DNA of 64,000 nucleotides. Source: Paramecium pentaurelia (Eukaryota; Ciliophora; Oligohymenophorea; Peniculida; Parameciidae). The notes under the pieces are model-generated. The model saw only the letters and a list, made by a program, of their open reading frames with translations, did no database searches and was not told where the DNA came from. The stretch covers positions 609,728 through 673,727 of the forward strand of contig CAJJDO010000013.1 of assembly GCA_905183005.1 (NCBI GenBank), read 5' to 3'. Below, piece by piece: positions 49,380-61,458 of this stretch (position 1 is the stretch's first letter; each line of letters begins with the position of its first letter). Position numbers and translations under genes: made by a program.

Positions 49380-51809
49380 TCAATTACCTACACTATGATT
49401 CGAATATCTTGCTTACAGTAATCGAGATTAAGGTTTCATTCTAAATAAATTATGCTCACTCTTAATGAAAACTGGTTTTTATTATTAAGGTTGTTTAGGT
49501 ACAAAAATAGATGTTGAAAAATTTTAAGTTTTATATTCAGATTATGTAATAGGCGAAGGGGATTAAATAGATTCAGTAAGGATTCGATTGTCAGTCTATT
49601 TGCATGAATTTGTAAAGCAATTAAAAAATTGACCTTTTGAAATTGGAGTGTTATTACCAATTAATCTTTCAGATTGTTCAATTGATTTAGATATTCTTTA
49701 ACTCATTTCTGTTTTCATTAATTAATATTCAATAAATTTTTTGAGATGTTAAGATTATGAACCCATTTCTTAACGAATCATTTCACTGGCTTCATATTAT
49801 CTTTTAATTTTAATTTTTTAATTTTCAGGAACTAAATCTATGTATTTTCGATCATACTTTTTAATTTCATCATTATTTTATTACATTATTTATACTTATT
49901 TTCTAAAATCTTATTCACTTGCCTTTTTTTATTTTAATATTTTTTAAGATGATTTATGATTTACTTAAAACTTGATCTTATTCAATACTCCTTTTAAACT
50001 GGCTACTTAAAGTTCATAATCTTCTTCAATGTCTTTATTTTTAGAGTCAATTCTACTAGTCATTGATCCAAATAAAGGACTATTAGATAAATTTAATTTA
50101 AGAGAGGGAAATGCATTACTTTGTTTTAAATTAATTATAGGTCTTTCTATTTTGATAGGATATTCTTGTACATAATCATGAATAGACATAATTTTTTATT
50201 TTGATTATCCTAATTATGATTCATCTACTTCTTCAATAATATTATTCAAATTTGATGGTTATTATTTATCACTCTCATTTTTTAATTTAAGTAAATAAAG
50301 TTGTTAGTTTAATTTAACTTTTTCATACTAAGATTAATGAAATTTATCAACTTATTTAATTAAACTTAAGTTATGTTAATATTTCATATTAGCTTAATCA
50401 TAAAAATATTTCTTTAAGGTTGTTTGATCACTAAGTATTCTATTAAAATGATTCATTTATAATCCATAAATCTTAGCTTTTTCACTTTTCACTATAATAG
50501 TTTGTTAAGATACAGATATTTTGAGCATGATTTCAACATCACCTATAATCTCACCCTCACTTAAAATAATAACTCTTCTTTATTAAATCATTTTCTTAAG
50601 AGGTTTCATTTAAGTTTATTTAATAGCAAGTAATAATTATTATTCAGATGATGCCAATTCAGATTATTATTCTTCAGAAACTTAATTGATAATCTCTTAT
50701 TCATGTACAACTTCTAATTCTCCTTTTTTTATTAAATAAATTTAAGTTACTTTATCACCCTTTCTTATTAAATAATTTCCTTTCCTTAGTTCTATCTTTT
50801 TAAAGTTATAACAATATCTTAAAGTTACAAATCTTGGACATTCTCTAAAGAAATAATTCTAAAAAAATTTAATTCTTTATTCAATTTTATTAAGTTCTGC
50901 ATCTTTCAATAATGATTTATAATCTTAAGAAGTTAAAACAGCTAATTCTAAATTAGATTTAGCAACAACAGTGGCAGATCTTGGTTGATTCCAAATAAGT
51001 GCCAATTCTCCAAACATCTATCCTTCCATTAATTCTATTACAAACTTATGTTTAAATACTCCATCAATAAAAAAATAATCAATATCTAATTTTGATGGTG
51101 GAATACCAGCTGTCATTTCTAAACCCATTTATTATTAAATTTCTAAAATCTTTTTATCCTTTTCTTCTTCAATCTTTACTTCTTCAATAATATGTTAAGT
51201 TTAAAGTAATTTTATTGAATGAAATTATTCATCTTCTACTTATTTAGAATTTTATCTTTTAAGTTTCTTCATCATTCCAACTGAAGTAGAAAATTTATTT
51301 TTCATTTTCTCTCTTTTTGCTTAATTAATAACAGATATTGGATGAGTTCTTTTTTATTATTATGTACAATTTTCAAACTTTTTTCTACTTTTGTATGATA
51401 AATCATTAACTACATATTGATCTAATTAAGAATATATGTTAACACTCCCACTTAAAATTATAAAAGCATTCTCACCTTTATCACCCTATTTAAACACTGT
51501 TTCACCTTATTAAAATGCTTTGTATGTCATCTTTTAACAACATTAAGTATGAAGCCTATTGTCAATATTTTTTTGTTTTGAATTCATTTCCTTGAAAAAT
51601 TATAAGTTTTCTGTTGCCTTCACAATTAATAATAGTTCCTCTTCAAATCTATCAGAAGGATCTCGCTTTAATATAATTGTTGCATATTTAATGAGTTAAG
51701 ATGGATCTAACTAAGTCTATAATTCTTAACAAACAGCTCTATATTTGTACGTATTTTTATTCCTTAACCATTGAAATTCAAACAATGGATTTGTGACTGG
51801 AGAACTCAT
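49380..51809 (-). CDS. cyclic-nucleotide-binding-domain protein without kinase
   Basis: 809 codons in one exon. Two cNMP folds are visible. The first starts near residue 94 (YKAFQQGETVFKQGDKGENA, FIILSGSVNIYS), is interrupted by about 110 charged residues, and ends with the phosphate-binding cassette FGELALIWNQPRSATVVA (about 266-283), which keeps the Glu and Arg that hold cAMP/cGMP. The second (about 330-470: GNYLIRKGDKVTQIYLIKKG, GEIIGDVEIML) has a degenerate cassette. A coiled, Gln-rich C-terminal half follows. There is no kinase or channel domain, so it is a cyclic-nucleotide sensor or scaffold. ATG 51809 is preferred over an in-frame ATG at 51902, which would overlap the upstream protease gene. 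Confidence 0.82.
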
Positions 51810-51867
51810 ATGAATATTAAATGTTTAGTATTTTTCTAAACAAATTTTAATTGAATGTAATTATAGA

Positions 51868-53180
51868 TCATTTTTTAGCTTTTGCAAAACCAACTTAATC
51901 ATTGTCTCTATCATATATACTGTAATATTTTCTAAGGAATACATCTCCTAATATCCAAGCAGGTCCTTAAGGTTATTAAATATCTAAAGGCATAAATGCT
52001 GCTATACAATCCCAATTATTAACTTCAATTAATGCTTCTAAAAGAATTAAATTTGATATTACATAAATCATCACCTTCATTAACCTCTGTCAATTAAGCA
52101 GCATCAAAATTAGTTGGTTTAACATATTCTTCAGGTTCCAATGTATAATCAACATCATCAATCTTAAATGTAATTGTAGGTAATGTATTTATTTCATGAC
52201 AATGAGATTTAACATTTAAGGTTCTTAACAAAGTTCCTAAATCATCAAAAGGTCCACTCATTATAGATGTACCAGTATCAACAATAAGTCTACATGATCC
52301 ATTACATAAACCAATATCTTTGTTATCAACTAAAATATTATCAGCTTTAATCATCCAATAATATTTATCTATAACATCATGATAATGAATATCTCCATCT
52401 ACATGAGCTGGGTTATAACCTCCCAAAGTAAATTCACTATGAGCAATATCATTTGCATCTTTGGCAAAATAAAATGAGAATTAATTTCTCTCCAAAACTC
52501 TCTAATCCATAAGATTATCAAAAACTGGATTAAAATTCTTAGGTGCCATTTTTGGATAAGCCAAACCAAGTATACCATCAAAATCAAGATCTCTAAAAAT
52601 AGCTCCATTTTCACTTGTAATCTCTGCCAAATTCTATCTTGGTAAAGTAACTTCACCAAAATAAACAGTATCAGCATTAACAACTCCTTTTAAATCACCA
52701 CTTCCAAATTCAACATTCAATTCTTAATTCAAAGGCAAAAATGATTGACTATCTTCATGATTATATTATTTATGTCTCATACAGCCTTCCTCTTAACATC
52801 TCGTTGAATCAATCCATAAATTAGCACTTCCTGTATCTAAAACAACTTTAAATGTATTTCCAGGTTATCCTACTCCTAAATCAGCAGTGTATTGAATATT
52901 TTTATAATTATGCATTCTCATATATTGAGGACCTGATTATTATGTTTATGCAAAGGATGATTCTGCTATTTTATCCTAATGCATAGCAACCAGTTTATAA
53001 AAGTTTTATGTATCTTAAACTTTAGTTTCTCTTTCATGTAATTTAATATGAATTACCTTCTTTTTATCAGGTTCTAAGAATTTCTATTCATTTTGGCTTA
53101 TAATCAACAACTCAAATTTACATATTAACTGCATCTGACAAGAAAATGATTATACATAAGAATAAAATCGACTTATTCAT
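51868..53180 (-). CDS. pepsin-like aspartyl protease, secretory
   Basis: 420 residues; introns 53097-53121 (25 nt) and 52038-52062 (25 nt). A signal peptide (MNKSILFLCIIIFLSDA) is followed by a propeptide, then the two catalytic motifs: DTGSANLW with Asp107 and DTGTSIMSGP with Asp293, Tyr-containing flap region (SGDLKGVV), and the end ILGDVFLRKYYSIYDRDNDQ that closes pepsin folds. Disulphide-forming Cys pairs are present (CQEEGC; CNGSC). It probably works in phagosomes/lysosomes, like cathepsin D. Only a 58-bp gap separates it from the next same-strand start. Confidence 0.92.
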
Positions 53181-53359
53181 TTGTAAAAACGATTTTAATA
53201 AAATAATAAATTATGAGTTAATTCACAAGAAACTAATCCTATTATTAATTAAATAAAAAAATATAAATATCAAAGTAGTTTATTGAATTTTGTATAGGAT
53301 TATTTAATGATAATTATAAATCTGTCTATTTATACAAAAGCATGATTAAATATTTATTT

Positions 53360-54069
53360 TCATACAAAAAGAATTATCAATATTAATGAAACTAATTCTA
53401 ATGCTATAAATAGATATAGACAACAATAAGATGATGATTATAGAAACTTTTTCAATTTTCCATTAACATTAATCATATCCTTATTTGTTTTATCCATATC
53501 TTTGTCAATTTAATTAAGTAATCTATTTTATTCATCCAATGTATTTCCAATATTTTTACCTTATACTTTTAAAGTATCCAATTAATCAATACATACATCA
53601 AGTTTCTAATCTTATTCTTTTTATAATTATTTTTAATTTTAATGTAATTATTTGTTATCCATTTGTTGTAATGCTTCTGTGTCCTTATATTACTTACCCC
53701 CATTTGACCTATTATTAAATAATTAATCTTATTAAGATTTTAATGATTTGTCGAAACTTTGTTTTAATTCCGCAGCTACATTCTACAATTCCAATAATTT
53801 ATTTTTTCTTGTTTCTCCTTCTTTCTATAATATTTCTTAATTTTAACTTTGTCTTTCTATTAATGATTTTAACAATTCTATTTCTCTATCTTTTAAATAT
53901 ATAATTAAATCTATATACCTAATTTAGAGATTCCTCCTCTAATTTCACCATCAATCATTCCTACAGGTTAATTAGCATTAATCTTTTATTCTCTTTTCTA
54001 TATGTCTGATCTTAATTATTAGATTAATCTTTAAATTCTCTCAATATCACCTCTATATGTATCACTCAT
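53360..54069 (-). CDS. SNARE protein with C-terminal membrane anchor
   Basis: 226 residues with one intron at 53890-53918 (29 nt). A helical N-terminal part and a Gln/Lys linker precede a SNARE motif (about 135-195: DQLDTLKVQGKNIGNTLDEQ then LLNQIDKDMDKTNKDMINV) with heptads and a central Gln layer. It finishes with one hydrophobic segment (YCCLYLFIALELVSLILII). This is a Q-SNARE of Qb/Qc type, acting in membrane fusion. The subtype (syntaxin-8/Bet1/SYP5-like) cannot be fixed by eye. It starts 31 bp after the NMT stop on the same strand. Confidence 0.8.
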
Positions 54070-54100
54070 TGAATTTTATATTTTTATATTATTTAATAAC

Positions 54101-55513
54101 TCATACAAGAACAATTCCTATTTCTTCTGGTTTAAGCATATTACTCTCTAATTTCCAATTATAAAGATAATAATTCAATTAACCATCACCTGGACAGAAC
54201 ATTAATTCCTAATTATATAAAAAATGATACTTTCAAAAATTTTTCATTTTCCATAATATCCAAAGCATTGAAAACATCATAACCTTCATTTTTTGCGAGA
54301 ATCAATGCATCATACATTAATTAAACTATTGGAGTTTAAGTAGCCACATTATAATAAGAGTAAGCTGCCTTTAATAATATTGAAATAATAAATTACTCTT
54401 AAATGTGTGTGTTTTGGATTTTTAATCACTTAACTTGGTAGATTATAAAAAGATAAGAAATCTGTAACAACTCCTTGTTCTTTTTCTACAACATATGTAC
54501 TTATAACATCTTTTCTTGGTAAAAACCAATGTTTTACTTCATCTTCAGTATATTTAAAATATAATTTGAATTATCTAATATATAAAAGATTTAAATTACT
54601 TCAAATATTCATTTAATAATTTAGTAACTTAAGCTACATCTTTTTTTTTCATAGATCTCAATCCTTAGGTTTTTGGTTCTTCAGGTAATTTGTATAATTT
54701 TTATTATCTTGATATGGTTTATCTTGCAGAAAGAGATGAAAATCCAACTTCAATTAATTTCTTTGCATTCAAACTTCTATGATAATATCTTGTTTAAGAA
54801 ATTGGAGTTGGTACAACTATACCAGCTGTATAGACTGCTTACCACATATTTTTAATATGAACTCTTCTTGTAATTTCTTTGATCAAAACTGGAGCCAATC
54901 TATTTGCTCTAATTTTTTTATGAACACATAAGAAATTGATTTCTGTCATCTTTACTTTTGTTTACTAATTCTCTATATGTAATGTAACTGGAATTCCTGT
55001 TATAAACCCAACCAACTTTTAATTTACTCTAACACCCACAATCCAATCAGGATGTTAACCTGGAGGCAATAATGCCCATCTCAGAAAATCAATTGAATAA
55101 TCAAATCTAAACATATTATCATCATCTTCAACATAGTTTTCTTTCAATAATGTATATACCTAATTTAAATATCAGAATACTTATTAAGCTTGTTCATCAT
55201 TTCTCAAATCAATATTACACCATTCAAATTTAGAGATTAAATTGTATGGATCCTTTCTAACTTCTTCTAAAATTCCCTCTTAAATTGGGCCAGGCTTTAA
55301 GGAATCCAATTCATTAATATTTGGCATAGGTTGTGTTTCCCAAAATTAATGTGGTTTATTTAATTTATCCAATAATTATTAATTGTACTAAGTTTGCTTT
55401 TATACAACACTAAGTTATTATTATTATTATTATTATTATTATTTTGATTCTCCTTAACCTTAAACTTCGATTTCTTCATCACTGGATTCCTATTATTTTT
55501 CCTATTGTTGCAT
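54101..55513 (-). CDS. NMT: glycylpeptide N-tetradecanoyltransferase (N-myristoyltransferase)
   Basis: 438 residues in five exons; introns 55160-55180 (21 nt), 54575-54599 (25), 54369-54396 (28) and 54209-54230 (22). It transfers myristate from myristoyl-CoA to the N-terminal Gly of proteins. Conserved parts: HQFWETQPM, the segment KMTEINFLCVHKKIRANRLA (KVxEINFLCxHKxxR signature), TAGIVVPTPISQTRYYHRSL, and the C-terminal block ELMFCPGDGQLNYYLYNW, ending EEIGIVLV with the C-terminal residues that serve as catalytic base. The N-terminus is Gln-rich with a nine-TAA run. Four proteins in this window start Met-Gly and could be its substrates. Confidence 0.95.
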
Positions 55514-55968
55514 TATTTATAAAAATTTAAAAATAATTAATCAAATCACTCTCAAAAATAATTTATATGAAAAAATATTTTATAAAAAGAAAAACTAATT
55601 ATTCTCAAGATATTTTTTTCATTCTTCAAATTTTTACACCAATTCTTAAAACTTGATTGTATATTATGTTATTAAAATAATTATCAATTATTACAAAATT
55701 TAACAATTAAAATAATGGTTGCTTTTTGGTAAATTTAGAATTTCCGAGATTGAAATTTATGTGTTTCTACTGATGAGATATATAAAATTGCATTCATAAC
55801 AAAAAAGCTTATTTTATTGAAATTTAGACATAATTCTTTATGTAGGATACAAAATAATACTAAAATTAGAATTCAGAAAGAAATATAATGTGCACCTCAG
55901 ATATGTATGAATATTAATATAAAATAAAATTGTAATATATTTATTAGGTATTTAGGGTAAAAAGATGA
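55514..55968. other. intergenic, nothing seen
   Basis: 455 AT-rich bases between two same-strand genes. No feature was recognised. Confidence 0.4.
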
Positions 55969-56724
55969 TCAATTATATTTAAAAAACTCACTGCTTTGTG
56001 ATTGCTATAGATATTTAGCTTTCTATTAAACAAATTCATCTTTTTTAGGTTTAGGATGAAAATTTTTTTTTTCATTTAGTTTTGTTTGATTTTGTTCTTC
56101 ACTTTGTTTATTAAATTAATATGGTGTATGTGTTTTCCTCTTTGGTTTCTCTCTACCAGTAAGACCCTATTAATCAGTTTGTATTAAATGATTCATTGAG
56201 TTTGAGTTATCTTTTTTCTTTTATTGTAATTCTTTATTTATAGTTCTACAATCCCATACTAATTATCTTTATTTCTGAATAGATCTTTAAGATTGTTATT
56301 ATTATTAGATTTGTGCTTCTGATGAAGCTGTCAAATTACTTCCGTTCATATATCTCATTCTATTTGATTATTAAGCATTATAATAATCCTCTTGACTTTA
56401 GAATCTCTTGATCTACTTAGCACAGTCAATATCTTCCTTGATTTATTACTCCACTGTTTCTTCACAATCTAACAATGACATATTTGAATCTTCAGTAACA
56501 ACTCTTAAAGCTTAAGGGGGAAATAGATCAGCTTTAATTTTTTATTATTCAAAACCAAATTATGGAACAGTTGGAATATCAATACTGGAGAACTCAAAAT
56601 TAATATCATTGTCAAGTTAGTTCATTCCAAAGCTATATTAATGAGATTAAGTTATAATGTTTTATTAAGTTGGAATGCTGATCGATTGAACATCCTGTGT
56701 ACATTGTTTACATTCATTTCCCAT
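55969..56724 (-). CDS. acylated low-complexity protein of unknown function
   Basis: 251 codons in one exon. It starts MGNECKQCTQ, with Gly2 and two nearby Cys: a possible myristoylation/palmitoylation site, though Lys6 is less usual than Ser. The rest is hydrophilic, with short conserved-looking pieces (FEFSSIDIPTVPQFGF; DYYNAQQSNRMRYMNG; QLVWDCRTINKELQQKK) and a basic tail. There is no domain. It is upstream of, and same-strand as, the NMT gene, 455 bp away. Confidence 0.65.
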
Positions 56725-56844
56725 TTTTAGCTTCTTTAAATATTATATATATAAATATAGGATTAAATCAAATTTACAAGTTTAATAAGTGATTTTAGCA
56801 TTTATATTTATACTGTTTTATTTTGTAAAAATATTTGTAATTGA

Positions 56845-57579
56845 TCAAAATGATTAAATTATTTATTATATTTAATTATAATTCAGTGATTTACCGTCAT
56901 ACTTCTTAAAAATAAACTGTTCATCATCCAAAAAGGAAATCACAGTTATAATTGAACTATTCTTTTCTTCAAAATCAGATGGATCCACAAGAATTTTATC
57001 TTCAAAAACACCAAAAGTTGAACATTTGATTTCTTTATAAATTATCGACATTTTAGAATCAAATTGTTTAACTAATATGTTAATTCATTAAAATTTACTT
57101 TATTATAAGGAAAAGGAAACACAATTTATTAGATGAGATAATAATGAACCATCTGCCCCAGCTACTCTGATAAATAATTCAATTTATGAAACTTTATCAT
57201 TTTAAGTTCTCAATCTTTAAGGATCTACAATCTGGATCACAATATCTTGAATTTAATTCAGATAATGTTTTTCTATTCTGGCTTTATCTAGATTACTTAA
57301 ATCTTCTTGATTATCCATATTTATTGATAATTCTTAATCTCATTAAATACTAATACTGATGCATTAATTTAGATCTACTTCCTTTAATTCTATCTCCCGA
57401 ATTATATGTTTGACTGAAATGAAACAATCAGCATATTAATAATTAGTAAATCCTTCTCCAAATTCTATAACAATCTATCTAGCCTATTTAAATTATCTTC
57501 CATCTATTCTAACATTTTTCTCTAAAAATCTTTTCATATAATCCTAAGGAAACATTTCTCTAAATATGTCTGCGTCCAT
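56845..57579 (-). CDS. exosome RNase PH-like subunit (RRP42/RRP43/MTR3 group)
   Basis: 227 residues; introns 57333-57356 (24 nt) and 57072-57098 (27 nt), both with an in-frame TGA if retained. The opening MKRFLEKNVRIDGRQFKQAR carries the RxDGR motif of exosome ring subunits. Later parts fit the RNase PH fold: IELFIRVAGADGSLLSHLIN (the 'DGS...A.I' element) and FGVFEDKILVDPSDFEEK. The chain is short for the family and the phosphate/catalytic residues are not evident, as expected for structural ring subunits in eukaryotes. The nuclear/cytoplasmic exosome degrades and trims RNA from the 3' end. Confidence 0.75.
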
Positions 57580-57801
57580 TAATTAATAAATAATTATAAT
57601 TTATCATTAAATAAATTAAATTCATTACTAAGTATACTAATTTATCTTATTCTTCTTTGAGTTTATGATAATTATAATCCTTTATTCGAAATCATTAAAT
57701 TAAACAATCTAATTATTTTACATTTAACCATTTTACTTATAATCACTAATTATAATACTAATATTTATTAATATATTTTATTTCTAAAACCTAATTCATT
57801 T

Positions 57802-58951
57802 ATGAGACATTCTGGATTCATTTAAATATCACCAGCTTCCTTAGTGCCATTGTAATATATAATTAATCTTTAGAAACTATTCAGTTTAATAAGTACCTCT
57901 TGTAGCAACAACACCTATGTATTAATCAATAATCCAAGTTTAATAACCATAACCATAGCCATAAATTGTGAGAGTATTAATTAAACTTAATTGTTACAAT
58001 AGTAAAGACCAATTCATGTTGTCGATTTGGAATAATATGATGATATTTGGAGAAAAAAAGTTGAAGACCTTGAAAAACAATTAAGAGAACTATAAAAATA
58101 GAAGCCATAACCAGTAGTTTAAGCTCCAGGTAATTTTAAATGTTATTTAAAGAACCGGTAATTGAATTACGAGCTGGTGCAGATACTGAAGAGTTGGAAA
58201 AATAGATCTAATAGCTTCAATTAGAATTGTATAAAACAAAGGAAGATTATGAAGATTTGTTATAAAAATACAAAGAAAATCTTAATGAATTAGAATAATT
58301 GAAATGTAATATCTAAAATAAATTTTATTTTAGAGTAAATGAAAAATCATGTATGTACTGATAATACTGTTGAATTAAAAAAGAAAATTGAATAATAAGA
58401 TAAAGAAATTGAAAGATTGAAAGCTTTACTTGCTTCTCAAGTTCCAGTTGGTATAAATCAAAAACTAATTCAATAGCTAATGATGACTCTGAATAATTGA
58501 AGCTTTATTAAAAAAGAATCTCAGAATTAGAAAGCTAATTGCAAGATTCAATATTATAAGTTGAAAGATATAGATAAGAGAATTAATAACTATTATCCTA
58601 ATTGAACTTCTTTAAGGATTAAATCAATGAAAAGGATGAAAAAATAAAAGAATTAGAAAAATAAATTGATGATCTCAATAATGAATTAGATAATATGTAG
58701 GAAGACTAAGAGGAATAAATTGAATAAAAAGTTGAGATTGTTAGAAAGGAATTGAAGAGTTGGAAGGATAAATTTTTGGCCTTAAATGCTCAATTCCATG
58801 ATTAATAGGAAAAATTAATGTTAACTGAAGCTGAATTAGATCACATTAAAAAATAAGGAGGAGGTGGAACTAAAGTATATTTAATAAATATATTAATTAT
58901 TAGGGTAGCTAGGTTATCACTACGACAACAACAACAAAATAATCTAAATGA
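57802..58951 (+). CDS. coiled-coil cytoskeletal-type protein
   Basis: 330 residues in seven exons; introns 57852-57873, 57974-58002, 58130-58152, 58306-58333, 58451-58476 and 58875-58903 (22-29 nt). The N-terminal 60 residues are Val/Pro/Gln-rich (PLVATTPMYQSIIQV, a PQPQPQ run), then a nearly unbroken coiled coil from residue 65 to 310 (WRKKVEDLEKQLRELQKQ; INEKDEKIKELEKQIDDLNN), and a Gly/Thr/Lys tail with TTTTTK. The layout (short Pro-rich head plus one coil) resembles SF-assemblin-like or basal-body fibre proteins of ciliates, but this is inference. Six introns in 1.15 kb is the highest density here. Confidence 0.75.
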
Positions 58952-59909
58952 AAATTAGTATATTCTAAACATAAATACATCACATTTTTTCAAAAAATTA
59001 TATAGATTAAATACTATTTAAACATATCATCTTTCTAATCTCAAAAATTATTTAGAAATTTCTCTCTTCCAACATTAATTATACTATAACTTTTAATTTT
59101 ATTATTTAAAAACATCATAAGTAAGGAACTAATATTTTGTAACTATAAAATCATACTAAATATTCCAGAGTTATTATTACTTGAATAATACTTAATTTGA
59201 TGTAATTACATTTTTAAATACTTTTGATAATGATACAGCCAAAAGTTTTATCAATATATTTGATAAGTTATAATATATAATTTATGATAATACTCTAAAC
59301 TATTTGAGATAAGAGTATATATATTTGAATTTTTCAAATTAATATAATTGTATATACTTCAAACTCCTTCTTTTATTAGATGGATTGGAATAAAATTAAT
59401 AATATTTTAGATTTTTATTTCCTTATATATCAAGCATTCAATTTAGAATGTTGATATTAGATGATATGAAGTAATCCATGATAAAATTGGTATTTTTTTA
59501 TTTATAAAAATGAATATTATACTATTATGAATAATTTAGTTTTTCATATTTTATTTAATAATTACTAAGTTCATTTTTCTGATTATTAATTAGATATAGC
59601 ATTTTGAATAATCTATGAGTTTTTATCTTACTATTTTTATAGATCTTCTTAAGCTTTTATGTTTTAATCTTTTTTTGATTCCTATTTTTTGTAATTTAAA
59701 CCATTTTTGGCACTTTACATTTTCATTTTATATATATTTCCTAATTTAATTTAATTTTACTTGTTCTATGATAGCAAAAGAAAGATATATAGAAATAAAA
59801 AAATGAAGTAATATTATAGTATGTATGCTTCTTAATTTTGTAAAATTGATTGCTTAATATCCGTTGATGATATAATTGTAAAATATAAATTCAAATTTTT
59901 TCACAATAA
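58952..59909. other. intergenic, nothing seen
   Basis: About 960 AT-rich bases between same-strand genes. No coherent frame, tRNA or repeat was recognised. Confidence 0.45.
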
Positions 59910-61407
59910 ATGAATTTAAAGAATAGAGATACTCCATCATTTTTGAATAAATATTTAAAGAAAGATACAAATCCCAAAAGACCTTTTGAATTCTAAGTTA
60001 AAACATAAGAAAAATAAGATGTATCTCCATTGGAAAAACAAGCAAGAAGAAAAACTATTGAATAAAATTTCTCAAGTTTAGCTGATTAATCAATTAGAAA
60101 ATGTACAATTTTACCAAATTATGAACCTTCGAAATGTTCATCTGGTAGAAATGGTATAATCAAAGCTTATGCTGCAAATACAAATTAAGGATTAATTAGA
60201 GATTACAATGAAGATAGAGTTTCAATAATTTTGAATATAGTGAAACCATAAAATAGAGCAAATGAAAATTGGCCAAAATGTTCATTTTTTGGAGTTTATG
60301 ATGGTCATGGAGGATCTACTTGTGCTGATTTCTTAAGAGATAACTTACATTAATTTGTAATAAAAGAATCTGAATTTCCTTGGAATCCAATAGCTGCAAT
60401 TAAAAAAGGATTTGAAGCAGCTGAGACTCATTTTTTGGCTTATGCTTTGAATTCATTTTAAAAGGGTATCCCTGAGAGAAGTGGATCTTGTGCAATAGTT
60501 TGTTTAGTAGTAGGAGAAGTCTGTTATGTGGCAAATGTTGGTGACAGTAGAGCTGTAATGAGTTCTTAAAAGGGGAAAAAAGTAACAAATTTATCAATTG
60601 ATCATAAACCAGAGACAGAAATAGAGAGAATATAAAAAGGAGGTGGAAAGATATATCAAACACATGGAATGAATGAAGAAGGAGAATAGATTATTGGACC
60701 AATTAGAGTAATGCCAGGAAGGTTATCAGTATCTCGTACTTTTGGTGATATAGAAGCAAAACTAGAATAATTTGGAGGTAATTCAAGGGTTGTTATATCA
60801 GAACCTGAAATAAAGATCATTAAATTAAATTAGGAACATGATTTTATAGTTATGGGATGTAAAATATATTAAATTAAAATTTAGGTGATGGCATATTTGA
60901 TAAATTGAGTTCAGAAGAAGTTATAGATATTATATGGTAAGATTTAAGAAATAATGATAAATTAAATTTACATTCTCTTTTAAGTTAATCTGTGGATTCA
61001 GTATTAAAAGAAGCTATCTTTAAGAAAAGTAGTGATAATATAACTTTACTAATTGTCGCATTTTAAGTTAATTAAACAAAAGAGGAACTCAAAGAATTCA
61101 GATATACAATTAGTAATTCAGTTGATAGAATTGAAGATAGTTCTTATATTAATAATAGACCAAGATTAAGGTAAAAATTAATATTAAATTTTTAAGTTAA
61201 CAAATGTAAAATAGAAGTGATGAGAATTATTCTGGCTTGATTAATTAACATATCAATAATCAAAGTACTTCCTTTATAAATAACAATCATAATAATAAAT
61301 TAAATATGTCAATAAATTTGTAAGGTAGATTGTTTAGATAGTTACAATCTAAAAAGAATATATAAGATGAAACAAAAAGTAAAACAAAACATAGTTATAT
61401 TCTTTGA
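59910..61407 (+). CDS. PP2C-family protein phosphatase (PPM)
   Basis: 481 residues; introns 60859-60884 (26 nt) and 61171-61196 (26 nt). All metal-binding blocks are visible: RDYNEDR, FFGVYDGHGGSTCADFL, SGSCAIVCLVVGEVCYVANV followed by GDSRAV, SIDHKP, SVSRTFGD, EPEI, and GCDGIFDKLSSEEV (the first intron splits the Cys codon of this motif), then SSDNITLLIV. It dephosphorylates Ser/Thr using two Mg/Mn ions. N- and C-terminal extensions of about 90 and 100 residues are Gln/Asn/Lys-rich; no acylation or membrane segment. Confidence 0.93.
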
Positions 61408-61458
61408 ATAATTAAAAACTAATAAATTTATTTAATTTTTATTCAACTATATAAATAT

